Source: Geomonas sp. RF6
Lineage (GTDB): Bacteria > Desulfobacterota > Desulfuromonadia > Geobacterales > Geobacteraceae
DNA length: 64,000 nt
NCBI RefSeq assembly: GCF_021044625.1
Contig: NZ_CP087999.1
Span: 1,071,001 to 1,135,000 of the forward strand
Direction of reading: 5' to 3'
Shown here: one piece after another, positions 1 through 7,985 of the stretch
Layout of the letters: each line of letters opens with the position of its first letter
How positions within the stretch are numbered: the first letter of the stretch is position 1
Translations under genes and position numbers: made by a program
The notes under the pieces: model-generated
Database searches by the model: none
What the model was told of the DNA's origin: nothing
Seen by the model: the letters and a program-made list of their open reading frames with translations, nothing else

Positions 1-874
1 AGACCTCCGGCCTCACGTAGAGCTGTGTGCCGGCATCGGTGACAGAGGAGACGAAGTCATGCGGAGAGGCGTATCCGAGCATGCGTGCGAGAGAGGGATT
101 CGCATCGAGGTACTTCCCTGCAGGGGTTCTCTGGAAGATCCCCTCGACGGCGTTGTCAAAAATGCTGCGGTACTTCGCCTCGGCGACCCGTTCATGTTCC
201 AGCGCCCGCTCCATCGCGCGGCAAAAGATGCAGTTGTCGACCGAAGTGGAGATGAGACCGACGAGGTTACCCATACTGATGAGCGCTGCGTCCTCGTTGA
301 CCTTCCGGTAGTACTCGGCGCTCTCGGCGCAGTTTCCGACGACGAGGAGTGCGGTCGGATAGGAGCCGGCACCGACGGGGTAGATGAAGAACTCATCCAT
401 GAGGAGCTTTGCGCGAAGCTCCGTCAACTCCCCTTCAGCATCATCCGTGCAGATCAGACACTCCGCCCCGTCGAACAAAGGGCGCAGGACCTGGGCGTCG
501 GGATCGAGCGTTAATTGCTCCACCCGGTCTTTCTCCTCGGGAGCATAATATCCGTCCAGGGCGTAGACCCGGTAGCTTCCCGCTTCCTCGTTCAGCTGGA
601 GTAATATGGCCCTCTCGAAATCCAGGTTCTGCACCACATGCTCCACTGCATACTGAAAGATCTTGCCGAGGTCCAGCGTCACGTTCAGTTTCTTGTTCAG
701 CTCGTAAAGATCCTTGTACTCCTTCAGCTGGACGTCCAGTTCCTCCTGGTACTCATAGAGCTTCGTCTCGGCCATGATAAGGCGCTTCACCTGCTGGGAA
801 AGGGTTTCGTTTTCCCGCTGAAGCTCCATCATCCGGTCCTGCTCCTGGGTAACCTTGTCAGGGTCTTTTCTCAT
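1..874 (-). CDS. GAF/PAS-domain sensor protein (C-terminus beyond window)
   Basis: The frame is open from an ATG at 874 to the window edge, giving about 291 residues without a stop. The first 60 residues are charged and heptad-like, a probable coiled coil. A GAF-like domain follows at roughly 65-200 (LNVTLDLGKIFQYAVEHVV, then LLQLNEEAGSYRVYALDGYY). A PAS domain begins near 240 (AEAKYRSIFDNAVEGIFQRTPAG). Such proteins usually end in a histidine kinase or GGDEF/EAL output, which is outside the window. The start lies 18 bp after the FIST gene stop on the same strand, so the two are probably co-transcribed and may form one sensory pathway. The output domain cannot be named. Confidence 0.8.
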   Translation of the reverse strand, partial: MRKDPDKVTQEQDRMMELQRENETLSQQVKRLIMAETKLYEYQEELDVQLKEYKDLYELNKKLNVTLDLGKIFQYAVEHVVQNLDFERAILLQLNEEAGSYRVYALDGYYAPEEKDRVEQLTLDPDAQVLRPLFDGAECLICTDDAEGELTELRAKLLMDEFFIYPVGAGSYPTALLVVGNCAESAEYYRKVNEDAALISMGNLVGLISTSVDNCIFCRAMERALEHERVAEAKYRSIFDNAVEGIFQRTPAGKYLDANPSLARMLGYASPHDFVSSVTDAGTQLYVRPEV

Positions 875-892
875 AGCATCCCCGAGACCGGC

Positions 893-2083
893 TCAGTAGA
901 CGGCGGTGACGACGGCCGTGAAGTTGTGGATGCAGTTGGAGGTGGCAATCGGGCCGATCTCGCCGTACGTATAAAAACCGATCCAGGGGATGTCGGTTCC
1001 GATATCTTCCTGGAGGGAGCGCAGAAGCTCGATCTTCTCCTGCTCCCTGAAAACAACCTTCCCCCGCCCCATGCATTCGAAATGCATCACCAACTTAGGT
1101 TTCCGGGCTCCCGTCTTCTCCCTTATCTGGCGCGATATGGACTTCAGCCCGTTCCGGATCAGGTCCTTGTCGCGGCGCACGATCCACAACGACGTGCCGC
1201 TCGAAACGTCGGACTGGATGGTGACCGAGCCATCGTCGTCGTTCTTGCCGATCATGTAGCGGACGATGTACTCGCCGTACTCTTCCTTCAGCTGCTGTGG
1301 AGTCTTGAATCCGAGGCAGAGGTTTAGCGACATCTTGTTCCACTGGGTCGCCCAATCCTCCTCGACGTACTCCCTCAACGCCTGGAGCGCGGGAATGCCG
1401 TCGATCTCGTAGATGACGTTTCCCTTGCTGCGGGTGATGGTGCGTCTGGAGCCGATCGGGACGCAGCCGTGGTTGATCCCCCAGGCGACCTGCACATCAC
1501 CCGAGATCACCACGCAGCACATCCCCTGGGTGAGGACCTTGTCGTCGTCATACTGGTAGGTCTTGCGCACGGCCCAGTTGTCCCCGGCGAGCCCGCCGAA
1601 GAGGGGGAGTACCTGCTCAGGGGAAAGGGCCTTTTCGAAGGCAGCGCGGAAAGGGTCGAAGTCAAAGGTGACGCCGTCGACAAAGAGAAAGAAGGCGCGA
1701 CTGTCGGAGCGCAGAAACGGCTTCATCTCGGCGGCAAGACGAGAGCCCCCGTAGTCTGGCTCGCTGGTGATGTCCTCGATGCAGGCGCGGTCGAATTTCA
1801 CTTCGTCCGAGGTGATTGCCATGACGCAGACGCTGAAGTTCGTTTCGGAAACCATCCCCTGCGTTAGCACCCCTTCGCCTGAGCAACCGCACAGCGGTGC
1901 TTCGGATGTCGCCTCCCTTATGGAGCGCACCAGGATCTGCTGGTTGTATCCGACAGTTGCAAAGGCAAAGACGAAGTCCGCCTTCCCTGGCCCCTTCTGC
2001 TCGAGCGCCTTTCGCGCCGCCTCTTTCCCCGCCGCTTCCGGGTTTTTAAGGATGCTGTAGCCGACTCCCACCGACGTTCCCAT
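893..2083 (-). CDS. FIST-domain sensory protein
   Basis: A 396-residue protein with the FIST_N / FIST_C layout: an N-terminal half with VGYNQQILVRSIREA and GCSGEGVLTQG, and a C-terminal half ending in ECMGRGKVVFR and GFYTYGEIGPI. FIST domains are predicted small-ligand sensors linked to two-component or c-di-GMP output. No signal peptide or membrane segment is visible, so it is probably cytoplasmic. A GTG 12 bp upstream (2095) is in frame, but AAGGAGG abuts it; the ATG at 2083 has that site at good spacing and is preferred. The next gene downstream encodes a GAF/PAS protein, consistent with a sensor pair. A roughly 200-nt leader precedes it. Confidence 0.82.
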   Translation of the reverse strand: MGTSVGVGYSILKNPEAAGKEAARKALEQKGPGKADFVFAFATVGYNQQILVRSIREATSEAPLCGCSGEGVLTQGMVSETNFSVCVMAITSDEVKFDRACIEDITSEPDYGGSRLAAEMKPFLRSDSRAFFLFVDGVTFDFDPFRAAFEKALSPEQVLPLFGGLAGDNWAVRKTYQYDDDKVLTQGMCCVVISGDVQVAWGINHGCVPIGSRRTITRSKGNVIYEIDGIPALQALREYVEEDWATQWNKMSLNLCLGFKTPQQLKEEYGEYIVRYMIGKNDDDGSVTIQSDVSSGTSLWIVRRDKDLIRNGLKSISRQIREKTGARKPKLVMHFECMGRGKVVFREQEKIELLRSLQEDIGTDIPWIGFYTYGEIGPIATSNCIHNFTAVVTAVY

Positions 2084-2296
2084 CGATAACTCCACCCTCC
2101 TTGGCGCCGTTGCCCGATTGCGGGAGGTAACGCAAAAAGCGGTTTTGGACTCCGTGTCGCCGCGGGAAAAGGTCCCGATTCCTTCCGCTCAAATGGCTGG
2201 CGGCTGCGGCATCGAGAGGGCGAACCTCTCCCCGCTCACCTTTGCCTACGGCAAACCGTTCCTCCACCCTGCCGTCCCCTGCATAAGGACATTATA
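2084..2296 (-). promoter_or_regulatory. Promoter and structured 5' leader of the FIST gene
   Basis: An exact TATAAT -10 box lies on the minus strand at 2291-2296, with only a weak -35 (TTCCCT-like) about 18 bp upstream. The predicted transcript has a leader of about 200 nt. It contains three perfect short hairpins in series: 2241-2255 (TTTGCC/GGCAAA), 2214-2230 (GAGAGG/CCTCTC) and 2163-2177 (CGGGA/TCCCG). The Shine-Dalgarno site follows at the end. I could not match it to a known riboswitch class. The rest of the 2084-2438 gap holds only the terminator and repeat listed separately. Confidence 0.4.
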
Positions 2297-2346
2297 GCTC
2301 CAACAGAGAATGTGAGGGAAACCCGGACTCTGCGGCGCCGGACGCG

Positions 2347-2375
2347 AAAAAGCGGCGTGAAGCATCTCACGCCGC
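2347..2375 (-). terminator. Intrinsic terminator of the small exported protein gene
   Basis: On the minus strand a perfect 9-bp GC-rich stem (GCGGCGTGA / TCACGCCGC) with a 6-nt loop is followed by TTTTT. It lies about 65 bp past the stop of the gene at 2439-2720. Confidence 0.75.
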
Positions 2376-2383
2376 CATGACCC

Positions 2384-2434
2384 GGGGTCAGGCTTTGCAT
2401 TTGGGGATTTGCTGGAATCGCCATATGCAATGCC
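2384..2434. repeat. Palindromic repeat GGGGTCAGGC family, degraded copy
   Basis: This starts GGGGTCAGGCTTTGCAT and continues through GGGGATTTGCTG. It matches the reverse complement of the intact palindrome at 21360-21417 over nearly its whole length, but its right arm has decayed. It abuts the stop codon of the 93-residue protein gene. A related, longer version lies at 6543-6605. Confidence 0.7.
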
Positions 2435-2438
2435 GGAA

Positions 2439-2720
2439 CTACTTTTTCTTCTTCTGGGCCGGTGTATCGGCCTTTACCTCCACCGAGACCGCCTTCATCG
2501 TGTACATGACTGTTACCTTGCTTCCGACCTTGAGGTCGCCGGTGACCTTCGTCCCCTGGTCCTTCGCTATCTGCCACTTTTCATTTCCCTTTTGCACCAC
2601 GATCATGTCGTCCTTCACCTCGAGCACCGGGCCGGTTACCTGGTACGTCTTCACCTGGGCGGCAAATGACGTCGTTGCGGCAAGAAGAACGAAACCTGTC
2701 AACGCAGCTTTAAGTCTCAT
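2439..2720 (-). CDS. Small exported protein, unknown function
   Basis: A 93-residue protein. The first 20 or so residues (MRLKAALTGFVLLAATTSFA) form a clear Sec signal peptide with an AxA-type cleavage site. The mature part, VKTYQVTGPVLEVKDDMIVVQ, then KVGSKVTVMYTMKAVSVEV, looks like a small OB-like beta-barrel of the kind seen in short periplasmic proteins. It ends in a lysine run. An in-frame ATG 57 bp upstream gives a hydrophilic extension without signal character; the chosen ATG is preceded by a GGGGGATCAGG-type site. It stands alone and has its own terminator. No function is assigned. Confidence 0.75.
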   Translation of the reverse strand: MRLKAALTGFVLLAATTSFAAQVKTYQVTGPVLEVKDDMIVVQKGNEKWQIAKDQGTKVTGDLKVGSKVTVMYTMKAVSVEVKADTPAQKKKK

Positions 2721-2827
2721 TTCCTGATCCCCCTCTGTCAGTGTGATCTTTGACTTAATAGCAAAAGTTCCCTGCAATTCAAGTCACAGCGGTGAAGGCC
2801 CCTTCCCCACGCACCATTATTTAGCTT

Positions 2828-2856
2828 TTGTAATCTCTTTTCAAAGAAAGTAGAAT
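2828..2856 (+). promoter_or_regulatory. Predicted sigma-70 promoter of the radical SAM gene
   Basis: TTGTAA (2828-2833), a 17-bp spacer, and TAGAAT (2851-2856), ending 38 bp before the chosen start codon. The same hexamer style (TTGTAT-N17-TAGAAT) recurs at 6636-6664. Confidence 0.55.
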
Positions 2857-2894
2857 GCGCCCGCGACATATCGATCCGCATGGAGGAAAGTGCC

Positions 2895-4166
2895 ATGAGA
2901 GTGCTTCTTATCTCTGCAAATACAGAAAAGCTGTACATGCCCCCCCTCCCGCTGGGCCTCAACTGTGTTGCCAAGGAAATCCGGAAAGACCGTCATCAGG
3001 TGCGGCTGGTGGACTTGATGGGAAGTGGCGACAATCAATCAGTGATTCGCCATGCCATCGAGGAGATGCAGCCACAGGTAATCGGCATCTCGGTGAGAAA
3101 CGTCGACAACCAGAACATGGCAGAGCCGAGATTTCTCCTGGAGCCGGTTCGGGAGGCGGTAGAGCTGTGCCGCACCCTCTCGGACGCCACAATCGTCGTC
3201 GGCGGCGCGGCCTTCAGCCTCTTTCCGGGGGCGATCCTCAGCTATCTCGGGGCGGACATCGGAATCTGCGGTGAGGGGGAAGTCGCTTTCGCAAATCTTC
3301 TCCTGGCACTGGAAGATGGCTGGGATCCGGCGAAGATCGGTGGGGTATGGCTCCCGGGCCAGAAGGCCGGGAGCGTTGCGTACAGAGAGGATCTCGACAT
3401 CCTCCCCCTCCCCGACCCTTCCTTGTGGAACGTCCCAGCCGGGCTCGCGGGAGAGACATGCGTACCGCTGCAAACGAGGCGCGGCTGCGCCATGAGGTGC
3501 AGCTACTGCTCCACGAGCGCCCTGGAAGGGACGAGAATCAGGAAATACGACATAGACAAAGTCGTGGAAGCGCTTGGCGAGCACGTGGCGGCAGGTTTTA
3601 CCGACTTCTACTTCGTGGACAATACCTTCAATCTCCCCCGGGACTACGCGAAGTATCTCTGCGAGGACATCATCAAAGCCGGGTGGAAGATCCGCTGGCG
3701 CTGCATCCTCTACCCCGGGTTCATCGACGAAAAGCTTGTGAAAAAGATGGCCGACGCCGGGTGCTTTGAGGTGAGCCTCGGTTTCGAGAGCGGCAGCCCT
3801 CTCATCCTCAAAAAGCTGAACAAGAAATACACTACCGACCAGGTGCAGCTTTCCTCGGAACTGCTGCGCAAGCACGGCATCCGCAGGATGGGGTTTCTCC
3901 TTCTCGGCGGTCCGGGAGAAACAAGGGAGACCGTGCAGGAGAGTCTCGACTTCGCGGATTCGCTCCGCCTGGACATGCTGAAGGTGACGACCGGAATAAG
4001 GATCTACCCCGGAACCGCGCTAGAGAAGATTGCGCGAAAGGAAGGGGTTATCGCCAGGGGAGACGACCTGCTCCACCCCCGCTTTTATCTTGCAAAGGGG
4101 CTTGAGCCCTGGCTCGCGCCGCTGTTAAGGGAGTGGATGTCACAGCGACCGTACTGCATCACCTGA
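2895..4166 (+). CDS. B12-binding-domain radical SAM protein
   Basis: A 423-residue protein with an N-terminal cobalamin-binding-like Rossmann domain (residues 1-150: MRVLLISAN, PQVIGISVRN, GADIGICGEGE). A radical SAM domain follows, with CxxxCxxC at C198, C202 and C205 (RRGCAMRCSYCS), and a later TIM-barrel motif (GFLLLGGPGETRET). The usual B12-ligating DxHxxG histidine is not evident, so cobalamin would bind without it if at all. Family members do methylations and other radical modifications; the substrate here is unknown and no neighbour hints at one. The start is set by GGAGG eight bases before ATG 2895; an in-frame ATG five codons earlier overlaps that site. A hairpin without a T-run follows at about 4171-4214. 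Confidence 0.85.
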   Translation: MRVLLISANTEKLYMPPLPLGLNCVAKEIRKDRHQVRLVDLMGSGDNQSVIRHAIEEMQPQVIGISVRNVDNQNMAEPRFLLEPVREAVELCRTLSDATIVVGGAAFSLFPGAILSYLGADIGICGEGEVAFANLLLALEDGWDPAKIGGVWLPGQKAGSVAYREDLDILPLPDPSLWNVPAGLAGETCVPLQTRRGCAMRCSYCSTSALEGTRIRKYDIDKVVEALGEHVAAGFTDFYFVDNTFNLPRDYAKYLCEDIIKAGWKIRWRCILYPGFIDEKLVKKMADAGCFEVSLGFESGSPLILKKLNKKYTTDQVQLSSELLRKHGIRRMGFLLLGGPGETRETVQESLDFADSLRLDMLKVTTGIRIYPGTALEKIARKEGVIARGDDLLHPRFYLAKGLEPWLAPLLREWMSQRPYCIT

Positions 4167-4170
4167 AAGC

Positions 4171-4214
4171 GCGCCGGGGCAACGAGCGGAATCCACGCCC
4201 CGCTGCCCCGGCGC
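4171..4214 (+). terminator. GC-rich hairpin after the radical SAM gene
   Basis: The arms GCGCCGGGGCA and TGCCCCGGCGC enclose a short unpaired middle. There is no T-run, so this may be a factor-dependent terminator or an mRNA 3'-end stabiliser rather than an intrinsic terminator. Confidence 0.4.
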
Positions 4215-4251
4215 CCCCTGCCGCTAGCGCTGGCAACGCTTCAGTAGCCAA

Positions 4252-4279
4252 TTGAATTTCTTTATAAAATAGCTACAAT
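4252..4279 (+). promoter_or_regulatory. Predicted sigma-70 promoter of the MASE3 kinase
   Basis: TTGAAT (4252-4257), a 16-bp spacer, and TACAAT (4274-4279). The -10 box overlaps the in-frame ATG at 4278, so that ATG would not be transcribed and the start at 4320 is supported. Confidence 0.6.
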
Positions 4280-4319
4280 GTACGCGCCCTTACGTTCACC
4301 CCCCCTTCCCGGAGACCCA

Positions 4320-6500
4320 ATGTCCGCACCCCAGGAACGCCTGCAGCAGCTTTCCCCCCGCGCACAGGTCACTGCTACCTTTGTAGCATGCCTGTTGCCC
4401 TTTCTGATGGTGCAACTGCTCCCCTCCCAGCTTGACCGGGTCATGGAGAAGAGTTCCTACCTGGTCTTCCACAACATCGCAGAGTTTTTCAGCATCATGG
4501 TCTCGCTGTGCGTTTTCAGCGTCGGCTGGTACACCTACGACCAGTCGAAGGACCAGCGCTCTTTGCTTTTGGGAGGCGCATTCCTCCTGGTGGGGCTGCT
4601 CGATTTCATGCACACCCTCAGCAATGCGGCCATGCCACCCTTTATCACCGCGAACTCCACGAACAAGTCGACGCAGTTCTGGATCGCCGCAAGGGGAGTC
4701 GATGCGTCCGTTTTTCTTCTCAGTGCCTTCGTAAATCCGAAGAAGCCGATCCGTTCCGTATCGTGCTCCACAGTCATAACCGCTGCACTGGCCCTGGCAG
4801 GGATCATCTTCACAGCCGTCATCTTCTATCCCGAGTACCTCCCCGCGACAGCCATCCCGGGTGTGGGGCTCACCCCGCTCAAGCGCTACCTCGAGCTCAT
4901 GATCATTGCCGTTTTGTGCGCGGCCTCGGTAATGTACTGGAAGCGGCTGTGCAACACCGGCGACAGGAATATCCTGTATTTCCTGAACGCGCTCATCATC
5001 TGCATCTTCAGCGAGGGGGTCTTTGCTTCCTACAAGACCGGCTTCGACACCTACAACGTGCTCGGGCACATCTACAAGGTCGTCGCGTTCTACCTCATCT
5101 ACAAAGGAATCTTCGCTGCCGCAGTGCGCAAGCCGTACCTAGACCTTTCGCGTGCAAACGAGAAGCTGATGCGCCTGAACCGGCTGTACACGGTCCTCAG
5201 TGAAACGAACAAGTGCATCGTAAGGGCAACCGAGCGGGACGCACTTTTTCGGGACGTCACAGAAGTCGCAGTTCGACACGGAGGTCTGCGCACCGCGTGG
5301 ATTGGCGTGGTCGATGAGAATGCAGGGGAAGTCACAGTCGTGGCGTGGAGCGGGGAGAAAGAGGGGCATGTCGAGGGGGCGGCGCCAGTGCGCGACGCCA
5401 CGCATGGAGCAGGGCCGACCGCCATCGCCATCAGGGAGGGGGGGCTCCGGATCTGCAGCGACAGCATGAGCAAAGACGCCCCCGAGCCGTGGAGGAAGGA
5501 AGCGCAGCGCTGCGGGTTCGGCTCATCAGCAGCCATCGCCCTCACCGTTCACGGCAAGGTCATCGGCGCGCTCACCATGCACGCTGCGGAAAGGGACTTC
5601 TTTCACTCGCAACTGGCCAACCTGCTGTCGCAGATGGCGACGGAGATCACCTTCGCACTGGAGAACATGGAAGTGGAGGCGCGCCGCCGCGAGGCAGAGA
5701 AGGCACTGCAGGAGGAAACGCTGGAGCGCCTGCGCGTGATGGAGTCACTCTACCAAAAGGACCGGCAACTGATCCACCAGAGCCGCCTGGCGGCGATGGG
5801 GGAAATGATCAACAACATCGCGCACCAGTGGCGGCAGCCGCTCAACGTCGTCGGCCTCATCGTTCAGGAACTCCAGATGATGCACGAAGCGGGAGAGTGC
5901 AGCCAGGAATTTCTGGACAAGAGGGTGGAAAAGCTGAAGGAGCTTCTTTTCCACATGTCGCAGACGATCGACGATTTCCGTGATTTCTTTCGCCCTGACA
6001 GGGACAAGGAGCGCTTCCAGGTGAAGGGAGTTGTCACCCGAACCCTCTCCCTCATACGGGACAGCCTGATGAACCAGAGGGTCGAGGTGGAGGTGGAGAT
6101 AAGCGACAGTATGGTGATCTACGGCTATGCGAACCAGTACGCCCAGGTCCTCCTCAACATACTGATGAATGCGCGCGACGCCTTCGCCGAGCGCGACGAC
6201 ATAAAGAGGCGCGTCATCACGATAGCTGCCGGATCAGACGGAGAAACCGATCGCCTCGTCGTCACCGACAATGCAGGCGGAGTCCCTGAAGAGATCATCC
6301 ACAAGATCTTCGAGCCATACTTCACCACCAAGGGGCCGGACAAGGGGACGGGAGTCGGGCTGTACATGTCCAAGCTCATCATCGACCACAACATGAGCGG
6401 ACACCTTACTGCACGCAACACCGCCGACGGCGCGGAGTTCATCGTGGAGATCCCCTGCGCACCGTCAGGAGGTGCAGAGGCGAGCTCTGCCGCCCCCTGA
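4320..6500 (+). CDS. Membrane sensor histidine kinase (MASE3-GAF-HisKA-HATPase)
   Basis: A 726-residue kinase. Residues 1-270 hold about seven hydrophobic segments of MASE3 type (EFFSIMVSLCVFSVGWYTY, GLLDFMHTLSNAAMP). A GAF domain follows at about 295-450 (LYTVLSETNKCIVRATERDALF). The phosphoacceptor region carries IAHQWRQPLN at about 500. The ATPase domain shows the N, G1 and G2 motifs (LLNILMNARDAF, VTDNAGGVP, KGTGVGLYMSKLII). It should autophosphorylate on the histidine and pass the phosphate to an unlinked response regulator. There is no receiver domain, and no regulator gene sits beside it. The start at 4320 has GGAG at proper spacing. Confidence 0.88.
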   Translation: MSAPQERLQQLSPRAQVTATFVACLLPFLMVQLLPSQLDRVMEKSSYLVFHNIAEFFSIMVSLCVFSVGWYTYDQSKDQRSLLLGGAFLLVGLLDFMHTLSNAAMPPFITANSTNKSTQFWIAARGVDASVFLLSAFVNPKKPIRSVSCSTVITAALALAGIIFTAVIFYPEYLPATAIPGVGLTPLKRYLELMIIAVLCAASVMYWKRLCNTGDRNILYFLNALIICIFSEGVFASYKTGFDTYNVLGHIYKVVAFYLIYKGIFAAAVRKPYLDLSRANEKLMRLNRLYTVLSETNKCIVRATERDALFRDVTEVAVRHGGLRTAWIGVVDENAGEVTVVAWSGEKEGHVEGAAPVRDATHGAGPTAIAIREGGLRICSDSMSKDAPEPWRKEAQRCGFGSSAAIALTVHGKVIGALTMHAAERDFFHSQLANLLSQMATEITFALENMEVEARRREAEKALQEETLERLRVMESLYQKDRQLIHQSRLAAMGEMINNIAHQWRQPLNVVGLIVQELQMMHEAGECSQEFLDKRVEKLKELLFHMSQTIDDFRDFFRPDRDKERFQVKGVVTRTLSLIRDSLMNQRVEVEVEISDSMVIYGYANQYAQVLLNILMNARDAFAERDDIKRRVITIAAGSDGETDRLVVTDNAGGVPEEIIHKIFEPYFTTKGPDKGTGVGLYMSKLIIDHNMSGHLTARNTADGAEFIVEIPCAPSGGAEASSAAP

Positions 6501-6542
6501 GAGGCAAGCGTGCCGCGGCGGGCGCGTCATCACAACGCAACC

Positions 6543-6605
6543 GGGGTCAGGTCTTGAAATATAAGGTACTGCAGTCGAAAACACTAAAATTCAAGACCTG
6601 ACCCC
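6543..6605. repeat. Palindromic repeat GGGGTCAGGT family
   Basis: Perfect 16-bp terminal inverted arms (GGGGTCAGGTCTTGAA and its complement) flank a 31-bp AT-rich centre. The outer sequence is shared with the repeats at 2384-2434 and 21360-21417. It is similar in style to REP sequences mobilised by REP-associated tyrosine transposases; no such transposase is in the window. Confidence 0.75.
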
Positions 6606-6635
6606 CTGACAAGTTTTCTCCAATTAAAATAATTG

Positions 6636-6664
6636 TTGTATGTTTCTCATAAGAACAGTAGAAT
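6636..6664 (+). promoter_or_regulatory. Predicted sigma-70 promoter of the lipoprotein gene
   Basis: TTGTAT (6636-6641), a 17-bp spacer, and TAGAAT (6659-6664). The leader of about 95 nt that follows contains a 13-bp direct repeat, TGCCCGCTGCAGC, twice within about 30 bp. Confidence 0.5.
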
Positions 6665-6766
6665 CCTCACGCGCTGGCGGACAGGGTTCGCCATCTGGAA
6701 TGTGATTTTGTGCCCGCTGCAGCCGCGCCGAAATTATGCCCGCTGCAGCGAAACCCGGAGGACGAC

Positions 6767-7771
6767 ATGAGAAAGATTCTCGTCACAGTATCGATCCTAT
6801 TGATCAGCACGCTGTTACTGCTCCTCTCCGGCTGCGGGGGGGGCGGTGGCGGAGGGGGGGCTACCACTATCGGAACTCCTGCCGCTGCACTCACCAGCGT
6901 CGGGTGGTATATCGAGAACAACGCTCCCGACTACAACAGCGGGACGACGTCCAGCATGATCGTCACCCTTTATTACGACTCAGCCCTTGCGACGTCTGAC
7001 ATCGACGGGTTCACTGTAACCGCGCCCGCCGGAACCCGCTGGACCTCGGCTGCGACGGCGAGCCAGTTCGGCACCAGCAGCAACGGGAAGCCGTTTATAA
7101 GCAGGAGGCTCGTGTACGGCAGCAACAAGCAGTCCTTTCCTCTGGCAGGTATCTGGACCTTCACGCTCACGCTGAAAGATGGTACGACCGCTACCATTCA
7201 GCGCACCTTCCACGAGCCGGGAAGCGCCGCCGATGCCACGCATGCCTACGTCTACACCGCGGCCGACTGGACTCCTACCACGAACGCCTCCGACTATGTT
7301 GCATCCCTCGCGAGGTTCCCTTCGGAAGGGTACATCGTGGAGTACTCTCCGGACAATGACGGGATGATCACGACCAGGGGGCTCGCGGAAGTCACAGCGG
7401 CATATCTCGCCGCTGAGCCACGCGCCTACAACATGTACTGCTGGCTTTACGACGCCAACAACAGCTACCTCGGGCACTCCGCACTTCAGTACTCGCAGGT
7501 GAACCACTCACCTACCGGACTGGTGACACCGCAGGGGGAGCTTGCCATTGTGCCGGCACTGACGACGGCTTCCGCGGGGACGGTCGATCTTTCCAAGGTG
7601 AAGTATCTCCGCTTCGTCTATACCGATGGGGCGCAGTACGCACCCGCCTCCTACAGCCAGATCGACTACCACTCCGTCTCATCCTTGGTGGCGGTGCAGA
7701 CAGCATCGGCTCTAGGGGGATTTATCGATGTGGCGCAGTCAGCGCTGTTGCAGGTCCAGCCGGGGCTTTAG
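6767..7771 (+). CDS. Predicted lipoprotein, unknown function
   Basis: A 334-residue protein with a type II signal peptide: MRKILVTVSILL, then a hydrophobic stretch and a LLSGC lipobox, so the mature protein starts with an acylated cysteine. A glycine run follows the cysteine, encoded by two G7 tracts. The remainder is beta-rich and Ser/Thr/Tyr-rich (VTLYYDSALATSDIDGF, YVYTAADWTPTTNASDYVA), suggesting an Ig-like or jelly-roll surface domain, but I recognise no family. GGAGG five bases before the ATG sets the start; an upstream in-frame ATG lacks a ribosome site. It is monocistronic, with its own promoter and terminator. Confidence 0.78.
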   Translation: MRKILVTVSILLISTLLLLLSGCGGGGGGGGATTIGTPAAALTSVGWYIENNAPDYNSGTTSSMIVTLYYDSALATSDIDGFTVTAPAGTRWTSAATASQFGTSSNGKPFISRRLVYGSNKQSFPLAGIWTFTLTLKDGTTATIQRTFHEPGSAADATHAYVYTAADWTPTTNASDYVASLARFPSEGYIVEYSPDNDGMITTRGLAEVTAAYLAAEPRAYNMYCWLYDANNSYLGHSALQYSQVNHSPTGLVTPQGELAIVPALTTASAGTVDLSKVKYLRFVYTDGAQYAPASYSQIDYHSVSSLVAVQTASALGGFIDVAQSALLQVQPGL

Positions 7772-7862
7772 GATCGGCTGGCGGCACGGGAAGCTCCGCG
7801 AGGTTCCACGACCACGAAAAGAAAAGATCAGGTAGGAGGTTCGCCCTCCTTTGATCCTCATG

Positions 7863-7897
7863 AAGCCGCCGGGGCAGCAAGTGCCTGGCGGCTTTTT
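7863..7897 (+). terminator. Intrinsic terminator of the lipoprotein gene
   Basis: AAGCCGCC and GGCGGCTT arms around a 16-nt loop, followed by TTTTT. Confidence 0.8.
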
Positions 7898-7985
7898 CGT
7901 TCTCCGGAATGGAACTCCGTTAGGGCGGCCCCGCCCCTGTCGTGTGCTAGCGATGGCTACGGGAAACGCCGGCGTTCAAGGCACT

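Noticed and set aside
2046-2267. 73-codon minus-strand frame in the FIST leader
   Set aside because: Overlaps the leader hairpins and the FIST start in another frame; composition looks non-coding and no ribosome site is seen.
2100-2280. c-di-GMP or cGAMP (GEMM) riboswitch
   Set aside because: Some short elements look similar, but the GCAAACC and GACGCAAAGC core is missing on either strand.
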